Positions 45,451-54,246 of a stretch of DNA of 64,000 nt are shown here, in pieces. This DNA comes from [Empedobacter] haloabium (GTDB lineage: Bacteria; Pseudomonadota; Gammaproteobacteria; Burkholderiales; Burkholderiaceae_D). The notes under the pieces were generated by a model. The model made no database searches. It saw nothing but the letters and a program-made list of their open reading frames with translations, and was not told where the DNA came from. The stretch covers positions 5,456,001 through 5,520,000 of the forward strand of contig CP136508.1 of the NCBI GenBank assembly GCA_008011715.2, in the 5' to 3' direction. Both the position numbers and the translations under genes were made by a program. The number at the start of each line of letters is the position of its first letter. The first letter of the stretch is position 1.

Positions 45451-45945
45451 TCAGCCGCCCAGCATCTGCGCCACGCCGCGCCAGAAGCCGTCCGGCACAT
45501 ACAACAGCGCCACCGTCATCGTCAGGTAGCGGGCGAACTTGCCGATCGCCATGTAGATGACGGCCGGCCAGAACGGCAGCTTCAGCCAGCCGCCCAGCGT
45601 GCACAGCGGGTCGCCGATGCCGGGCACCCAGGACAGCAGCATCGTCTTGGCGCCGTGCCGCGCCAGCCAGCCGAACCAGCGGCTCTCGCGTTCCTTGGCG
45701 AACGCGGCCTTGGCGTAGTAGCCCATCCAGTAATCGACGACTCCGCCCAGCGTGTTGCCACAGGTGGCCACCGCAATGGCGGGCCAGAACATGGCCTCGT
45801 TGGCCTTGACGACAGCGAACACGGCCGGCTCGGAGCCCAGCGGTACGAGGGTGGCGGAGACAAAGCTGATCAGGAAGACCGACGTCAACCCTACCGCGGG
45901 CGCGGCCAGGAACGCGAGCAGCCAGGCGATCGCCGATTCGATCAT
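45451..45945 (-). CDS. YqaA-family (DedA/SNARE-associated) membrane protein
   Basis: A 164-residue membrane protein of the VTT/SNARE-associated (DedA-like) superfamily. Hydrophobic segments cover about residues 2-30, 40-58, 84-105 and 118-150. GNTLGGVVDYWMGYYAKAAFAKERESRWFGWLARHGAKTMLLSWVPGIGDPLCTLGGWLKLPFWP contains the conserved Gly-rich re-entrant loop. DedA relatives are linked to membrane lipid flipping and pH/antibiotic homeostasis. The short ATG form gives the family start; the open frame further upstream is not supported. The 226-bp gap to the oxidoreductase gene holds no visible gene. Confidence 0.9.
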   Translation of the reverse strand: MIESAIAWLLAFLAAPAVGLTSVFLISFVSATLVPLGSEPAVFAVVKANEAMFWPAIAVATCGNTLGGVVDYWMGYYAKAAFAKERESRWFGWLARHGAKTMLLSWVPGIGDPLCTLGGWLKLPFWPAVIYMAIGKFARYLTMTVALLYVPDGFWRGVAQMLGG

Positions 45946-46007
45946 GGCGTGGTCCGGTTCCGGTAGGGCTGCTGCGGTGGCGCTGGCGCGGTGTCGGTCA
46001 TCTCGAT

Positions 46008-46037
46008 TTGAGGGTGGCGGGAAGAGTCCATTATAAT
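46008..46037 (+). promoter_or_regulatory. Promoter of ilvA
   Basis: TTGAGG (46008-46013), an 18-bp spacer and a perfect TATAAT (46032-46037) point towards ilvA. This leaves a leader of about 130 nt before its ATG. Confidence 0.6.
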
Positions 46038-46174
46038 GATTCGCACCCAACGCATCCCGCACGAATGAACTGCCCGGCAGACCCGCCCGGCCTGTATTCG
46101 CTGCTTCTCTCCGGTTACCCGCCGTTGACATGTTGTCTCCTCCGGAACGATCCGGCCAACCGACTTTGCAGACC

Positions 46175-47707
46175 ATGACAATCGACTACCTGAAGAAAAT
46201 CCTGACCGCGCGCGTCTACGACGTGGCTTCCGAAACGCCCCTGGAACTGGCGCCGACCCTGTCGCAGCGTTACCAGAACCGAATTTATTTCAAGCGTGAG
46301 GACATGCAGGACGTGTTCAGCTTCAAGGTCCGCGGCGCCTACAACAAGATGGCCAACCTGACGGAAGCGCAACTGAAGCGCGGCGTCATCTGCGCCTCGG
46401 CGGGCAACCATGCCCAGGGCGTGGCGCTGTCCGCCGCGCGGCTGAACTGCCGCGCCGTGATCGCGATGCCGACCACCACGCCGACGCTCAAGATCGAGGC
46501 GGTCAAGGCGCGCGGCGGCGACAACGTCGAGATCGTGCTGCACGGCGAGTCGTACACGGATGCCTACAACCACGCGCTGACGCTGGAACAGGAACAGAAG
46601 CTGACCTTCGTGCACCCGTTCGACGATCCGGACGTGATCGCCGGCCAGGGCACCATCGGCATGGAGATCCTGCGCCAGCATTCCGGCCCGATCCACGCGA
46701 TCTTCTGCGCCATCGGCGGCGGCGGCCTGATCTCGGGCGTGGCGGCGTACGTGAAGCAGATCCGGCCCGACATCCGCATCATCGGCGTGCAGTCGCTGGA
46801 TTCGGACGCGATGGCGAAAAGCCTGAAGGCCGGCGAGCGCGTGACGCTGCCGGACGTGGGCCTGTTTTCCGACGGCACCGCGGTGCGCCTGGTCGGCGAG
46901 GAAACGTTCCGCCTGGCGCAGCAGTACGTGGACGAGATCATCATCGTCGACACGGACGCCATCTGCGCGGCCATCAAGGACGTGTTCACGGACACCCGCT
47001 CGATCCTGGAGCCGGCCGGCGCCCTGGCGGTGGCGGGCGCCAAGGCCTACATCGAGCGTTCCGAGCTGACCAAGAACCCCATCAAGAACGAGACGCTGGT
47101 GACGATCGCCTGCGGCGCCAACATGAACTTCGACCGGCTGCGCTTCGTGGCCGAGCGCGCCGAGCTGGGCGAGTTCCGCGAGGCGGTATTCGCCGTCACG
47201 ATGGCCGAGCAGCGCGGCAGCTTCAAGCGCTTCTGCGCGCTGGTGGGGCCGCGCAACGTTACCGAGTTCAACTACCGCATCAGCGACAAGGAGCAGGCCC
47301 ATGTGTTCGTCGGCGTGCAGATCGCCGATCGCAACGAGTCGAGCGCACTGGCGCGCCGCTTCGAGGAGCACGATTTCAAGACGCTGGACCTGACCAACGA
47401 CGAACTGGCCAAGACCCACCTGCGCCACCTGGTGGGCGGCCACAGCGCGCTGGCCAAGGACGAGCTGCTGTACCGCTTCGAGTTCCCGGAGCGCCCCGGC
47501 GCGCTGATGCGCTTCCTGGACAGCATGGCGCCGAACTGGAACATTTCGCTGTGCCACTACCGCTCGCAGGGCGGCGACGTGGGCCGCATCCTGATCGGCC
47601 TGCAGGTCCCTCCGGAAGAGATGGACGAGTTTGCCAAGTTCCTGGCGACGCTGGGCTACCGCTATTGGGACGAGACGCAGAATCCCGTCTACAAACTGTT
47701 CCTCTAA
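46175..47707 (+). CDS. ilvA: Threonine ammonia-lyase, biosynthetic
   Basis: A 510-residue PLP enzyme that deaminates threonine to 2-oxobutanoate, the first step of isoleucine synthesis. The PLP lysine is Lys51 in VFSFKVRGAYNK. ICASAGNHAQGVALSAARL and AIGGGGLISGVAAYVKQ follow in the catalytic half. The C-terminal ACT-like regulatory part contains two repeats (AVFAVTMAEQRGSFKRFCALVG and EFPERPGALMRFLDSMAPNWNISLCHYRSQGGDVGRILIGLQ), the long allosteric form inhibited by isoleucine. The ATG used here gives MTIDYLKK; an upstream ATG 45 bases earlier has no ribosome-binding site. Confidence 0.96.
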   Translation: MTIDYLKKILTARVYDVASETPLELAPTLSQRYQNRIYFKREDMQDVFSFKVRGAYNKMANLTEAQLKRGVICASAGNHAQGVALSAARLNCRAVIAMPTTTPTLKIEAVKARGGDNVEIVLHGESYTDAYNHALTLEQEQKLTFVHPFDDPDVIAGQGTIGMEILRQHSGPIHAIFCAIGGGGLISGVAAYVKQIRPDIRIIGVQSLDSDAMAKSLKAGERVTLPDVGLFSDGTAVRLVGEETFRLAQQYVDEIIIVDTDAICAAIKDVFTDTRSILEPAGALAVAGAKAYIERSELTKNPIKNETLVTIACGANMNFDRLRFVAERAELGEFREAVFAVTMAEQRGSFKRFCALVGPRNVTEFNYRISDKEQAHVFVGVQIADRNESSALARRFEEHDFKTLDLTNDELAKTHLRHLVGGHSALAKDELLYRFEFPERPGALMRFLDSMAPNWNISLCHYRSQGGDVGRILIGLQVPPEEMDEFAKFLATLGYRYWDETQNPVYKLFL

Positions 47708-47711
47708 CATC

Positions 47712-47793
47712 TTGCTGCAAAAATGGGGACAGACCCCATTTTTGCAGCAATAGTTGCCGGGAAAATGGGGTCTGTCCCCATTTTTCTGGCAAC
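47712..47793. repeat. Paired palindromic repeats I between ilvA and queF
   Basis: First hairpin 47712-47750: perfect 17-bp arms TTGCTGCAAAAATGGGG around ACAGA. Second hairpin 47753-47793: near-perfect 18-bp arms GTTGCCGGGAAAATGGGG around TCTGT, with ACAGA/TCTGT cores inverted relative to each other as in repeats D and F. The structure starts 5 nt after the ilvA stop and could serve as its terminator. Confidence 0.9.
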
Positions 47794-47853
47794 TGCGCTG
47801 GCGCCGCTTTTGCGCTACCATGGCAGGCTTTCCCGCACTAAAGCCGCACCGCC

Positions 47854-48687
47854 ATGACCAATACCGCCGACCAGTCCCCCCTGGGCAAGAACTCCGCCTA
47901 CCGTACCGATTACGCGCCCGAGCTGTTGTTCCCGATCCCGCGCCAGGGCAAGCGCGACGAGCTGGGCCTGACCGGCACCCTGCCCTTCTTTGGCGTCGAC
48001 ATCTGGAACGCCTATGAGCTGTCGTGGCTGAACATGCGCGGCAAGCCGCAGGTGGCGGTGGCGCGCATCACCGTGCCGGCCGATTCGCCCAACATCATCG
48101 AATCGAAATCGTTCAAGCTGTACCTGAACTCGTTCAACCAGACCCGCCTGGGTGGCCCGGACGCGCTGCGCGACCTGCTGCAGCAGGACCTGTCGGCCGC
48201 GGCGGGTGCCAACGTGCACGTCGTGCTGACGTTGCAGGAGGACTTCGGCACGCTGCAGATGGGCGAGCTGGACGGCTTGCTGCTGGACCGCCTGGATATC
48301 GAGGTCGACAATTATTCGCCCCAGCCCGAGGTGCTGAAGGCGAATTTCGACGAGCTGCCCGTCGAGGAAACGCTGGTGTCGCACCTGCTGAAGTCGAACT
48401 GCCTCGTCACGGGCCAGCCGGACTGGGGCAGCGTGCAGATCACGTATGCGGGACCGCAGATCGACCAAGAAAGCCTGCTGAAATACCTGATCGGGTTCCG
48501 CGACCATAACGAGTTCCACGAGCAATGCGTCGAACGCATCTTCACCGACATCCTGCGCCAGTGCCGGCCCCAACACTTGAGCGTGTACGCGCGCTATACC
48601 CGTCGTGGCGGTCTTGATATCAATCCGTGGCGCACCAACTACAGCAAAGGCGGCCGACCGTCCAACCTGCGCAACGCAAGGCAATAA
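47854..48687 (+). CDS. queF: NADPH-dependent 7-cyano-7-deazaguanine reductase
   Basis: A 277-residue long-form (type II, two-domain) QueF, the nitrile reductase that turns preQ0 into preQ1 for queuosine-modified tRNA. The QueF motif is [17 protein letters not shown] near residue 83, and the catalytic Cys183 and the Asp190 region are [12 protein letters not shown]. The N-terminal [26 protein letters not shown] belongs to the non-catalytic half. It is a solitary gene between ilvA and the ptsN region; the other queuosine genes are not in the window and no preQ1 riboswitch was seen in the short leader. Confidence 0.96.
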   Translation: MTNTADQSPLGKNSAYRTDYAPELLFPIPRQGKRDELGLTGTLPFFGVDIWNAYELSWLNMRGKPQVAVARITVPADSPNIIESKSFKLYLNSFNQTRLGGPDALRDLLQQDLSAAAGANVHVVLTLQEDFGTLQMGELDGLLLDRLDIEVDNYSPQPEVLKANFDELPVEETLVSHLLKSNCLVTGQPDWGSVQITYAGPQIDQESLLKYLIGFRDHNEFHEQCVERIFTDILRQCRPQHLSVYARYTRRGGLDINPWRTNYSKGGRPSNLRNARQ

Positions 48688-49006
48688 ACTGTTCCCAGTC
48701 AAAACTTTTTCGCCTGCAAACGCTCTGCTGGATCGCAAGCGGAGTAGGATGGGCACAGACGCGCAAAAAATCGGCGGAAGGTCAGATCGTCAAGCAAAAA
48801 GCAGGTGGGCAGCCGGGTTTTGACGTACAAATTGCCGTCAACTGGACCGGTGCATTTCTCATCATTTTGTTGTCAGGTGCAGAACGCTCCCGGTATTGTC
48901 CAAGACACAAGCCGGGCCGAGCAATTTCGAGTTACACGACGGACAAAGAGGCCTATAATTCTGCTCGCCAGTCCCTTTTGTGCGCCGCACCATATCACGT
49001 CGCGTT
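48688..49006. other. Intergenic region upstream of ptsN, 319 bp
   Basis: No plausible gene is present; the usual betaproteobacterial neighbours rpoN and hpf/raiA are not encoded here. It holds the ptsN promoter (see the neighbouring entry). The rest is AT-richer than coding DNA and shows no repeat of the GGGG-core family. Confidence 0.6.
48931..48959 (+). promoter_or_regulatory. Promoter of ptsN
   Basis: GTTACA (48931-48936, four of six matches to TTGACA), a 17-bp spacer and TATAAT (48954-48959) about 50 bp upstream of the ptsN ATG. Confidence 0.6.
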
Positions 49007-49489
49007 ATGAACAACCTGAGTAAAATCCTGTCGCCCGAGAACGTCCAGCTGGATCTGGAAGTCTCGAGCAAGAAGCGCGCTTTCGAGCAAGCCGGCCTGA
49101 TCTTCGAGAACAACTGCGGCATCGCCCGCTCCACCGTTTCCGACAACCTGTTCGCGCGCGAGCGCCTGGGCTCGACCGGCCTGGGCCATGGTGTGGCGGT
49201 GCCGCACGGACGCATCAAGGGGTCGAAAAGCCTGAAGACGCCGCTGGCCGCATTTGTCCGCCTGGCCGAGCCGATTCCGTTCGAATCGCCGGACGGCAAG
49301 CCCGTCAGCCTGCTGTTCTTCCTGCTGATTCCCGACCACGTGACGCAGCAGCACCTGGAAATCCTGTCGGAAATTGCCGAGATGTTCTCGGACGACAGCT
49401 TCCGTACGGCGCTGGCCACCGACCCGGATCCCCGCTCCGTGTATCGCCGCATCGTCAATTGGCAACCCAGCCTGCAGGCGGCAGGTTAA
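49007..49489 (+). CDS. ptsN: PTS IIA-like nitrogen-regulatory protein PtsN
   Basis: A 160-residue EIIA-Ntr (fructose-type IIA fold) protein. The phosphorylated His67 sits in GHGVAVPHGRIKG. LAEPIPFESPDGKPVSLLFFLLIPDHVTQQHLEILSEIAEMF is the conserved second half. It receives phosphate from EI-Ntr/NPr and modulates potassium, nitrogen and stress responses. The HPr kinase gene hprK starts 33 bp later and the two are presumably co-transcribed. The short ATG form was chosen over an upstream start 27 bases earlier. Confidence 0.96.
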   Translation: MNNLSKILSPENVQLDLEVSSKKRAFEQAGLIFENNCGIARSTVSDNLFARERLGSTGLGHGVAVPHGRIKGSKSLKTPLAAFVRLAEPIPFESPDGKPVSLLFFLLIPDHVTQQHLEILSEIAEMFSDDSFRTALATDPDPRSVYRRIVNWQPSLQAAG

Positions 49490-49522
49490 ACTAAGGGATC
49501 GATATTTTCTGCGGGTAACACC

Positions 49523-50458
49523 ATGTTGCAATCTCCTCTGACGATCCAACGGCTGTACGACGATAATCGGGAGACTTTGCAACTGGGCTGGTTCGCCGGC
49601 TTCCCCGGCGGCGAGCGCCAGATATCCGGCGACGCCGCCTCCGCCGCCGACCAGGTCGGCCACCTGAACACGATCCACCCCGGCCGCATCCAGGTGTTCG
49701 GCCACCAGGAAATCAATTACTACCACCGCCTCAAGGCGCTGACACGCGCCCACGTCATCGGCGAGCTCATCGCTGGCGGCCCGCCCGCGCTGATCATCGC
49801 GCAGGGGCTGGAAACGCCGCCCGACATCCTCGCGATCTGCGACGAAAAGAACATCCCGCTGTTTTCCACGCCGCTGCCCGCGGCCCAGGTGATCGACTTC
49901 CTGCGCGTCTACCTGTCGAAAAAGCTGGCGCAACGCATCATCATGCATGGCGTGTTCATGGACGTGCTGGGTGTGGGCGTACTGATCACGGGCGATTCCG
50001 GCCTGGGCAAGAGCGAGCTGGGCCTGGAGCTGATCTCGCGCAGCCACGGCCTGGTGGCGGACGACGCTGTCGAGTTCTCCCGCATCGCCCCGAACATGAT
50101 CGAGGGCCGCTGCCCGCCGCTGCTGCAGAATCTGCTGGAAGTGCGCGGCCTGGGCCTGCTGGACATCAAGGCCATCTTCGGCGAGACGGCCGTGCGCCGC
50201 AAGATGCGGCTGAAGCTGATCGTCCACCTGGTGCGGCGCTCGGCACTGGAGGAAGAGGTGGAACGGTTACCGTTCCAGTTCCCGACGGAGGATGTGCTGG
50301 GCCTGCCGATTCGCAAGGTCGTCATTCCCGTGGCGGCTGGCCGCAATATCGCGGTGCTGCTGGAGGCGGCGGTGCGCAACACCATCCTGCAGTTGCGCGG
50401 GATCGATACGTTGCAGGAGTTCATGGAGCGGCAACGGCAGGCGATGAGCGGCGACTGA
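49523..50458 (+). CDS. hprK: HPr kinase/phosphorylase
   Basis: A 311-residue bifunctional serine kinase/phosphorylase acting on HPr. A Walker A ([15 protein letters not shown], residues 157-171) and the HprK signature [32 protein letters not shown] (about 208-240) are present, with an N-terminal domain of about 130 residues. In Proteobacteria without a sugar PTS it tunes the Ntr phosphotransfer chain. It directly follows ptsN. In many betaproteobacteria rapZ is the next gene; here two other genes intervene. Confidence 0.96.
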   Translation: MLQSPLTIQRLYDDNRETLQLGWFAGFPGGERQISGDAASAADQVGHLNTIHPGRIQVFGHQEINYYHRLKALTRAHVIGELIAGGPPALIIAQGLETPPDILAICDEKNIPLFSTPLPAAQVIDFLRVYLSKKLAQRIIMHGVFMDVLGVGVLITGDSGLGKSELGLELISRSHGLVADDAVEFSRIAPNMIEGRCPPLLQNLLEVRGLGLLDIKAIFGETAVRRKMRLKLIVHLVRRSALEEEVERLPFQFPTEDVLGLPIRKVVIPVAAGRNIAVLLEAAVRNTILQLRGIDTLQEFMERQRQAMSGD

Positions 50459-50462
50459 CGCT

Positions 50463-50560
50463 AGGGTCTGTCCCCAACGGGGACTGACCCTGAAGTTTGC
50501 TCGCCGATCTGCGAACTCCAGGCAAACTTCGGGGTCAGTCCCCTCTGGGGACAGACCCCA
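50463..50560. repeat. Nested palindromic repeat J after hprK
   Basis: Outer arms GGGTCTGTCCCCA at 50464 and TGGGGACAGACCC ending at 50560 enclose inner arms GGGGACTGACCCTGAAGTTTGC and its complement around a 28-nt loop. It is organised like repeat E, starting 5 nt after the hprK stop. Confidence 0.9.
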
Positions 50561-50571
50561 ACTACGCAGCC

Positions 50572-51741
50572 TCAAGCGTAACTACGCAACCGCCCCGCAT
50601 ACCGCCGCAGCGGCTCGCACGCCGACGCCTCCGCCTTCGCGCACCACGCCGTCAGGCTGGCCAGCAGTTGCTCCGGCGAGGCGTGCGAGCGACGCCATAG
50701 CGCGGCCAGCTCGCTGCGCAACTCGTGAACATGGCGCAATACGTCGCTGTGTGCCAGCACGGCCTGCAGCCGATGCAACTGTTCTCCGTCCAGGTAGCCC
50801 GGATCGCGTGGCAGCAGCGCGCGGGCATGGCGCCACAGCGCCGGATCGAAGCGCCGCAAGGCCGCCGTTTCCTCACGCCACACGCGCCCCAGCGCGCCGC
50901 TCAATTCAGCCATCACGCGCGCCCGGTTGGCCAGCACCACCGATAATGTGTCCATGTCCACTTCGCGCTTGCCCGGCAGGGCCCGGGGCCGGACGGGCAA
51001 CGGCCGTACTTGCGCCAGGCCCAGCCAGCGCAGCAAGGTGATAACCATCCAGCCCGCGTCGAACTCGTACCAGCGTACCGACATCTTGGCCGAGCTGGCG
51101 AACGCATGATGGTTGTTGTGCAGCTCCTCGCCGCCGATCAGCAAACCCAGCGGCAGGAGATTGGTCGCGGCCTCCGGGCAATCGAAATTGCGGTAACCCC
51201 AGTAATGCCCGGCCCCATTGATGACGCCGGCCGCCAGCACGGGAATCCACAGCATTTGCACGGCCCACACCGTTGCACCGATGACCCCGAACAGCAACAG
51301 ATCGAGCACCAGCAATACCCCCACGCCCTGCCAGGTGAAGCGGCTGTACAGATGCCGCTCGATCCAGTCGTCCGGGGTGCCAGCGCCATAGCGCCGCACC
51401 AGCTCGCCATCGGCCGCGGCCGTGCGATACAGTTCGGCCCCCTCCAGCAAAACCTTGCGTATGCCCAGCACGACGGGGCTGTGCGGGTCCTCGGGCCGTT
51501 CGCAGTGCGCGTGATGGGCGCGATGCACGGCCACCCATTCCCGCGTCACCATACCGGTTGACAACCACAGCCAGAAGCGCAGCACGTGCGCGACGGCCGG
51601 GTGCAATGTCACGGAACGGTGCGCTTGCGAACGGTGCAAATAAACAGTGACGCCGATAATGGTCAGGTGCGTCGTGGCAAGCGTGTACAGCACGATGCCC
51701 CACGCGCCCGCATGCGCAAGGCCGGAAGTCAGGAATTCCAT
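50572..51741 (-). CDS. Fatty acid desaturase (delta-9 type) with C-terminal extension
   Basis: A 389-residue membrane di-iron desaturase. The three histidine boxes are HRSQAH, HRAHHAHCE and HNNHHAF (about residues 38, 73 and 210). Hydrophobic segments between them give the usual hairpin-in-membrane layout. A C-terminal soluble extension of about 130 residues (Arg/Glu-rich, helical) is not part of the catalytic core. It sits apart from the polyyne-type desaturases and between hprK and an antiporter, so it probably adjusts membrane lipid unsaturation. The ATG selected follows a GGAGTG site. Confidence 0.88.
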   Translation of the reverse strand: MEFLTSGLAHAGAWGIVLYTLATTHLTIIGVTVYLHRSQAHRSVTLHPAVAHVLRFWLWLSTGMVTREWVAVHRAHHAHCERPEDPHSPVVLGIRKVLLEGAELYRTAAADGELVRRYGAGTPDDWIERHLYSRFTWQGVGVLLVLDLLLFGVIGATVWAVQMLWIPVLAAGVINGAGHYWGYRNFDCPEAATNLLPLGLLIGGEELHNNHHAFASSAKMSVRWYEFDAGWMVITLLRWLGLAQVRPLPVRPRALPGKREVDMDTLSVVLANRARVMAELSGALGRVWREETAALRRFDPALWRHARALLPRDPGYLDGEQLHRLQAVLAHSDVLRHVHELRSELAALWRRSHASPEQLLASLTAWCAKAEASACEPLRRYAGRLRSYA

Positions 51742-52013
51742 CAGGCACTCCTTGGTAACGCCGGCGCGGCGAATCCGCGTGACGACCAAGCCAGTCTACG
51801 CCGTTCGTGCCGCCCAGGCCACCGATTCCGCACCCTGCAAACCGCACGCACCAGCGTGCCTGCCGCCGTGCGGCGTGCTACGCTGAAGACCAGTCGAAGG
51901 AGCCCGATGAACCGACCGCCCCCGTTGCCGATCCTGCCCGCGCTGTCCCACCGCGGCCGCCCACTCCTGGTGCCGCGACCTTGAACCCGGACCCGACACC
52001 CCTGTCGAGCGCA

Positions 52014-53291
52014 ATGGCCAACTACCAGTGGTTCCTGCTGCTGGGATGCCTGATGCTGGCGCGCGGCTTGTGGGGCACGCCGATCGCGCGGCTGCCGTTC
52101 ACTTCCGCCATCATTTACCTGGCGATCGGCCTGGTGCTCGGGCCGCTGGGGCTGAATTTCTTCGCCTTCGACGTCTTTGCCGCCGCCCCGCTGCTGGAGG
52201 TGCTGACGGAGGTGGCCGTGCTGATCTCGCTGTTTTCGGCCGGCATCAAGATGCCCGTGCCCGTCACCTTGCGCCGCTGGGGCGCACCGATCCGTTTGGC
52301 CTGGGTCGCCATGGCGCTCTCCGTCGGCCTGATCGCCTTGTTCTGCTGCGCCGTGCTGGACATGCCGCTTGGCGCCGGCGTGCTGCTGGGCGCCCTCCTC
52401 GCCCCGACCGATCCGGTACTGGCCTCGGACGTGCAACTGCGCCACGCCGGCGACAGCGACCCGCTGCGCTTTACGCTGGGCTGCGAGGCGGGCATGAACG
52501 ACGGCAGCGCCTTCCCGTTCGTCATGCTGGGTCTGGGGCTGCTCGGCCTTCACGACCTTGGACCCTGGGGCTGGCATTGGGTCGCCGTGGAATTGGTGTG
52601 GGGCACGTTGGGTGCCGTGCTCATTGGCGGCCTGTGCGGCATGGCGCTGGCACGCGTCAATTTCGCGCTGCGCCGCAACCGCCCCGGCCACGAGGTGCTG
52701 GACGACCTGATGGGCCTGGGCCTGATCGCCGTCGTCTACGGGCTGGGCCTGGCCGCGCACGTGTGGGGCTTCCTTGCCGTGTTCTGCGCCGGCGTCGCCC
52801 TGCGCCAGACCGAGCAGACACTGGCGCGGCGGGCGACTTCGCGCGCGGCACAAGAGCGGCCGCTGACACCGGACGACCGGGCCGACACGACACCGCCCAC
52901 CGTCAGCGACGGTACCCTGCTGTTCAAGGAGCACCTGGAGCGCCTGTCGGAACTGACCCTGGTGCTGCTCCTGGGCGGCGCCGTGACGACCTTGCTGTTC
53001 GACTGGCGCAGCTGGGCCGCCGCGCTGTTCCTGTTCTTCGTGGCGCGCCCCGTCAGCGTGCTGCTGGCGCTGGTCGGCAGCCCGACCAGCCCACGCATGC
53101 GCGTCATTGCCGCCTGGTTCGGCGTGCGCGGCATCGGCTCGCTGTACTACCTGATGTACGCGATCAACCACGGCCTGCCGCAAACGCTGGCGCAGGACCT
53201 GATCAACCTGACACTGGCCGTCATCGTGCTGTCGATCGTCATCCACGGCACCAGCGTCACGCCCTTGCTGGACCGCTTCTGGCGCAAGTGA
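52014..53291 (+). CDS. Cation:proton antiporter (CPA1/NhaP-like)
   Basis: A 425-residue membrane transporter with about 12 hydrophobic segments. Family motifs are AIIYLAIGLVLGPLGLN, ALLAPTDPVLASDVQL (the conserved TDP), LGCEAGMNDGSAFPFVMLG and VRGIGSLYYLMYAI. It exchanges Na+ or K+ for protons across the inner membrane. The start is not certain: the ATG here gives MANYQWFLLL at the first membrane helix, but a TTG 33 bases upstream is in frame. It is divergent from the desaturase and ends 57 bp before rapZ. Confidence 0.85.
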   Translation: MANYQWFLLLGCLMLARGLWGTPIARLPFTSAIIYLAIGLVLGPLGLNFFAFDVFAAAPLLEVLTEVAVLISLFSAGIKMPVPVTLRRWGAPIRLAWVAMALSVGLIALFCCAVLDMPLGAGVLLGALLAPTDPVLASDVQLRHAGDSDPLRFTLGCEAGMNDGSAFPFVMLGLGLLGLHDLGPWGWHWVAVELVWGTLGAVLIGGLCGMALARVNFALRRNRPGHEVLDDLMGLGLIAVVYGLGLAAHVWGFLAVFCAGVALRQTEQTLARRATSRAAQERPLTPDDRADTTPPTVSDGTLLFKEHLERLSELTLVLLLGGAVTTLLFDWRSWAAALFLFFVARPVSVLLALVGSPTSPRMRVIAAWFGVRGIGSLYYLMYAINHGLPQTLAQDLINLTLAVIVLSIVIHGTSVTPLLDRFWRK

Positions 53292-53348
53292 GGCCGCCGG
53301 CGCGGCGGCGCGGCCGGCGGATCGGGCGAATTGGGTTATCATGCGCGC

Positions 53349-54212
53349 ATGCGTATCGTCCTCATTACCGGCATTTCCGGCTCGGGCAAGTCGGTTGCCC
53401 TGAACGTCCTCGAAGACACTGGTTTCTATTGCGTGGATAACCTGCCGCCCGCACTGCTGGCCAGCCTGGTCGCCACCCTGAGCGAGGAAGGTACCCAGGC
53501 GCTGGCCGTCGCGGTCGACGCGCGCAGCGCCGCCTCGCTGGCGACCCTGCCGGGCAATATCCTGAAACTGAAGGAAGCGGGACACGACGTCAAGGTGATG
53601 TTCCTGACCGCGAACACGCATTCGCTGGTGGCGCGGTTTTCGGAGACGCGGCGCAGCCACCCGCTGTCGCACGAGCTGCATCCAGGCCAGAACCCGGCGG
53701 CCCGGCGCACACTGATCGAATGCATCCAGGAAGAGCGCGAGCGCCTGTCCGCCATCGAGCAGCTGGGCCACGTGATCGATACGTCGGAACTGTCCGCCAA
53801 CAAGCTGCGCGGCTGGATCCGCGACCTGGTCGAGAGCGAGAACGCGCCGCTGACCTTGTTCTTCGAATCGTTCGCGTTCAAGGTGGGCGTGCCCCAGGAT
53901 GCCGACTACGTGTTCGACGTGCGCGCGATCCCGAACCCGTATTACGACCTGACCTTGCGGCCGTTGACGGGGCGCGACGCCCCCGTGATCGCCTTCCTCG
54001 ATGCGCAACCCAGCGCCGAGGAGATGTTCCTCGACATCCGCGCTTTCATCGAAAAATGGCTGCCGGCCTTCAAGAAGGACAACCGCAGCTACCTGACGGT
54101 CGCCATCGGCTGCACCGGCGGCCAGCACCGCTCCGTCTACATGGCGGAGCGGCTGGCGCAGTACTTCAACGACGCCGAGCGCGTCGTGCTGCGGCACCGC
54201 GAGCAGTCCTGA
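53349..54212 (+). CDS. rapZ: RNase adapter protein RapZ
   Basis: A 287-residue protein. An N-terminal P-loop kinase-like domain (GISGSGKS at residues 8-15, and [13 protein letters not shown]) is followed by the C-terminal RNA-binding domain with [21 protein letters not shown]. It binds small RNAs (GlmZ/GlmY in enterobacteria) and guides RNase E; in betaproteobacteria it belongs to the ptsN-hprK group. The in-frame ATG giving [15 protein letters not shown] is used. It is the last gene of the PTS-Ntr region. Confidence 0.96.
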   Translation: MRIVLITGISGSGKSVALNVLEDTGFYCVDNLPPALLASLVATLSEEGTQALAVAVDARSAASLATLPGNILKLKEAGHDVKVMFLTANTHSLVARFSETRRSHPLSHELHPGQNPAARRTLIECIQEERERLSAIEQLGHVIDTSELSANKLRGWIRDLVESENAPLTLFFESFAFKVGVPQDADYVFDVRAIPNPYYDLTLRPLTGRDAPVIAFLDAQPSAEEMFLDIRAFIEKWLPAFKKDNRSYLTVAIGCTGGQHRSVYMAERLAQYFNDAERVVLRHREQS

Positions 54213-54246
54213 TCCTCGCGGCGGCCGCGCCGCTGGCCTGACGCCG

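Noticed and set aside
48688..49006. Possible gene for hpf/raiA or a tRNA ahead of ptsN
   Set aside because: No open frame with a credible start or homology, and no cloverleaf arms; only promoter elements were found.
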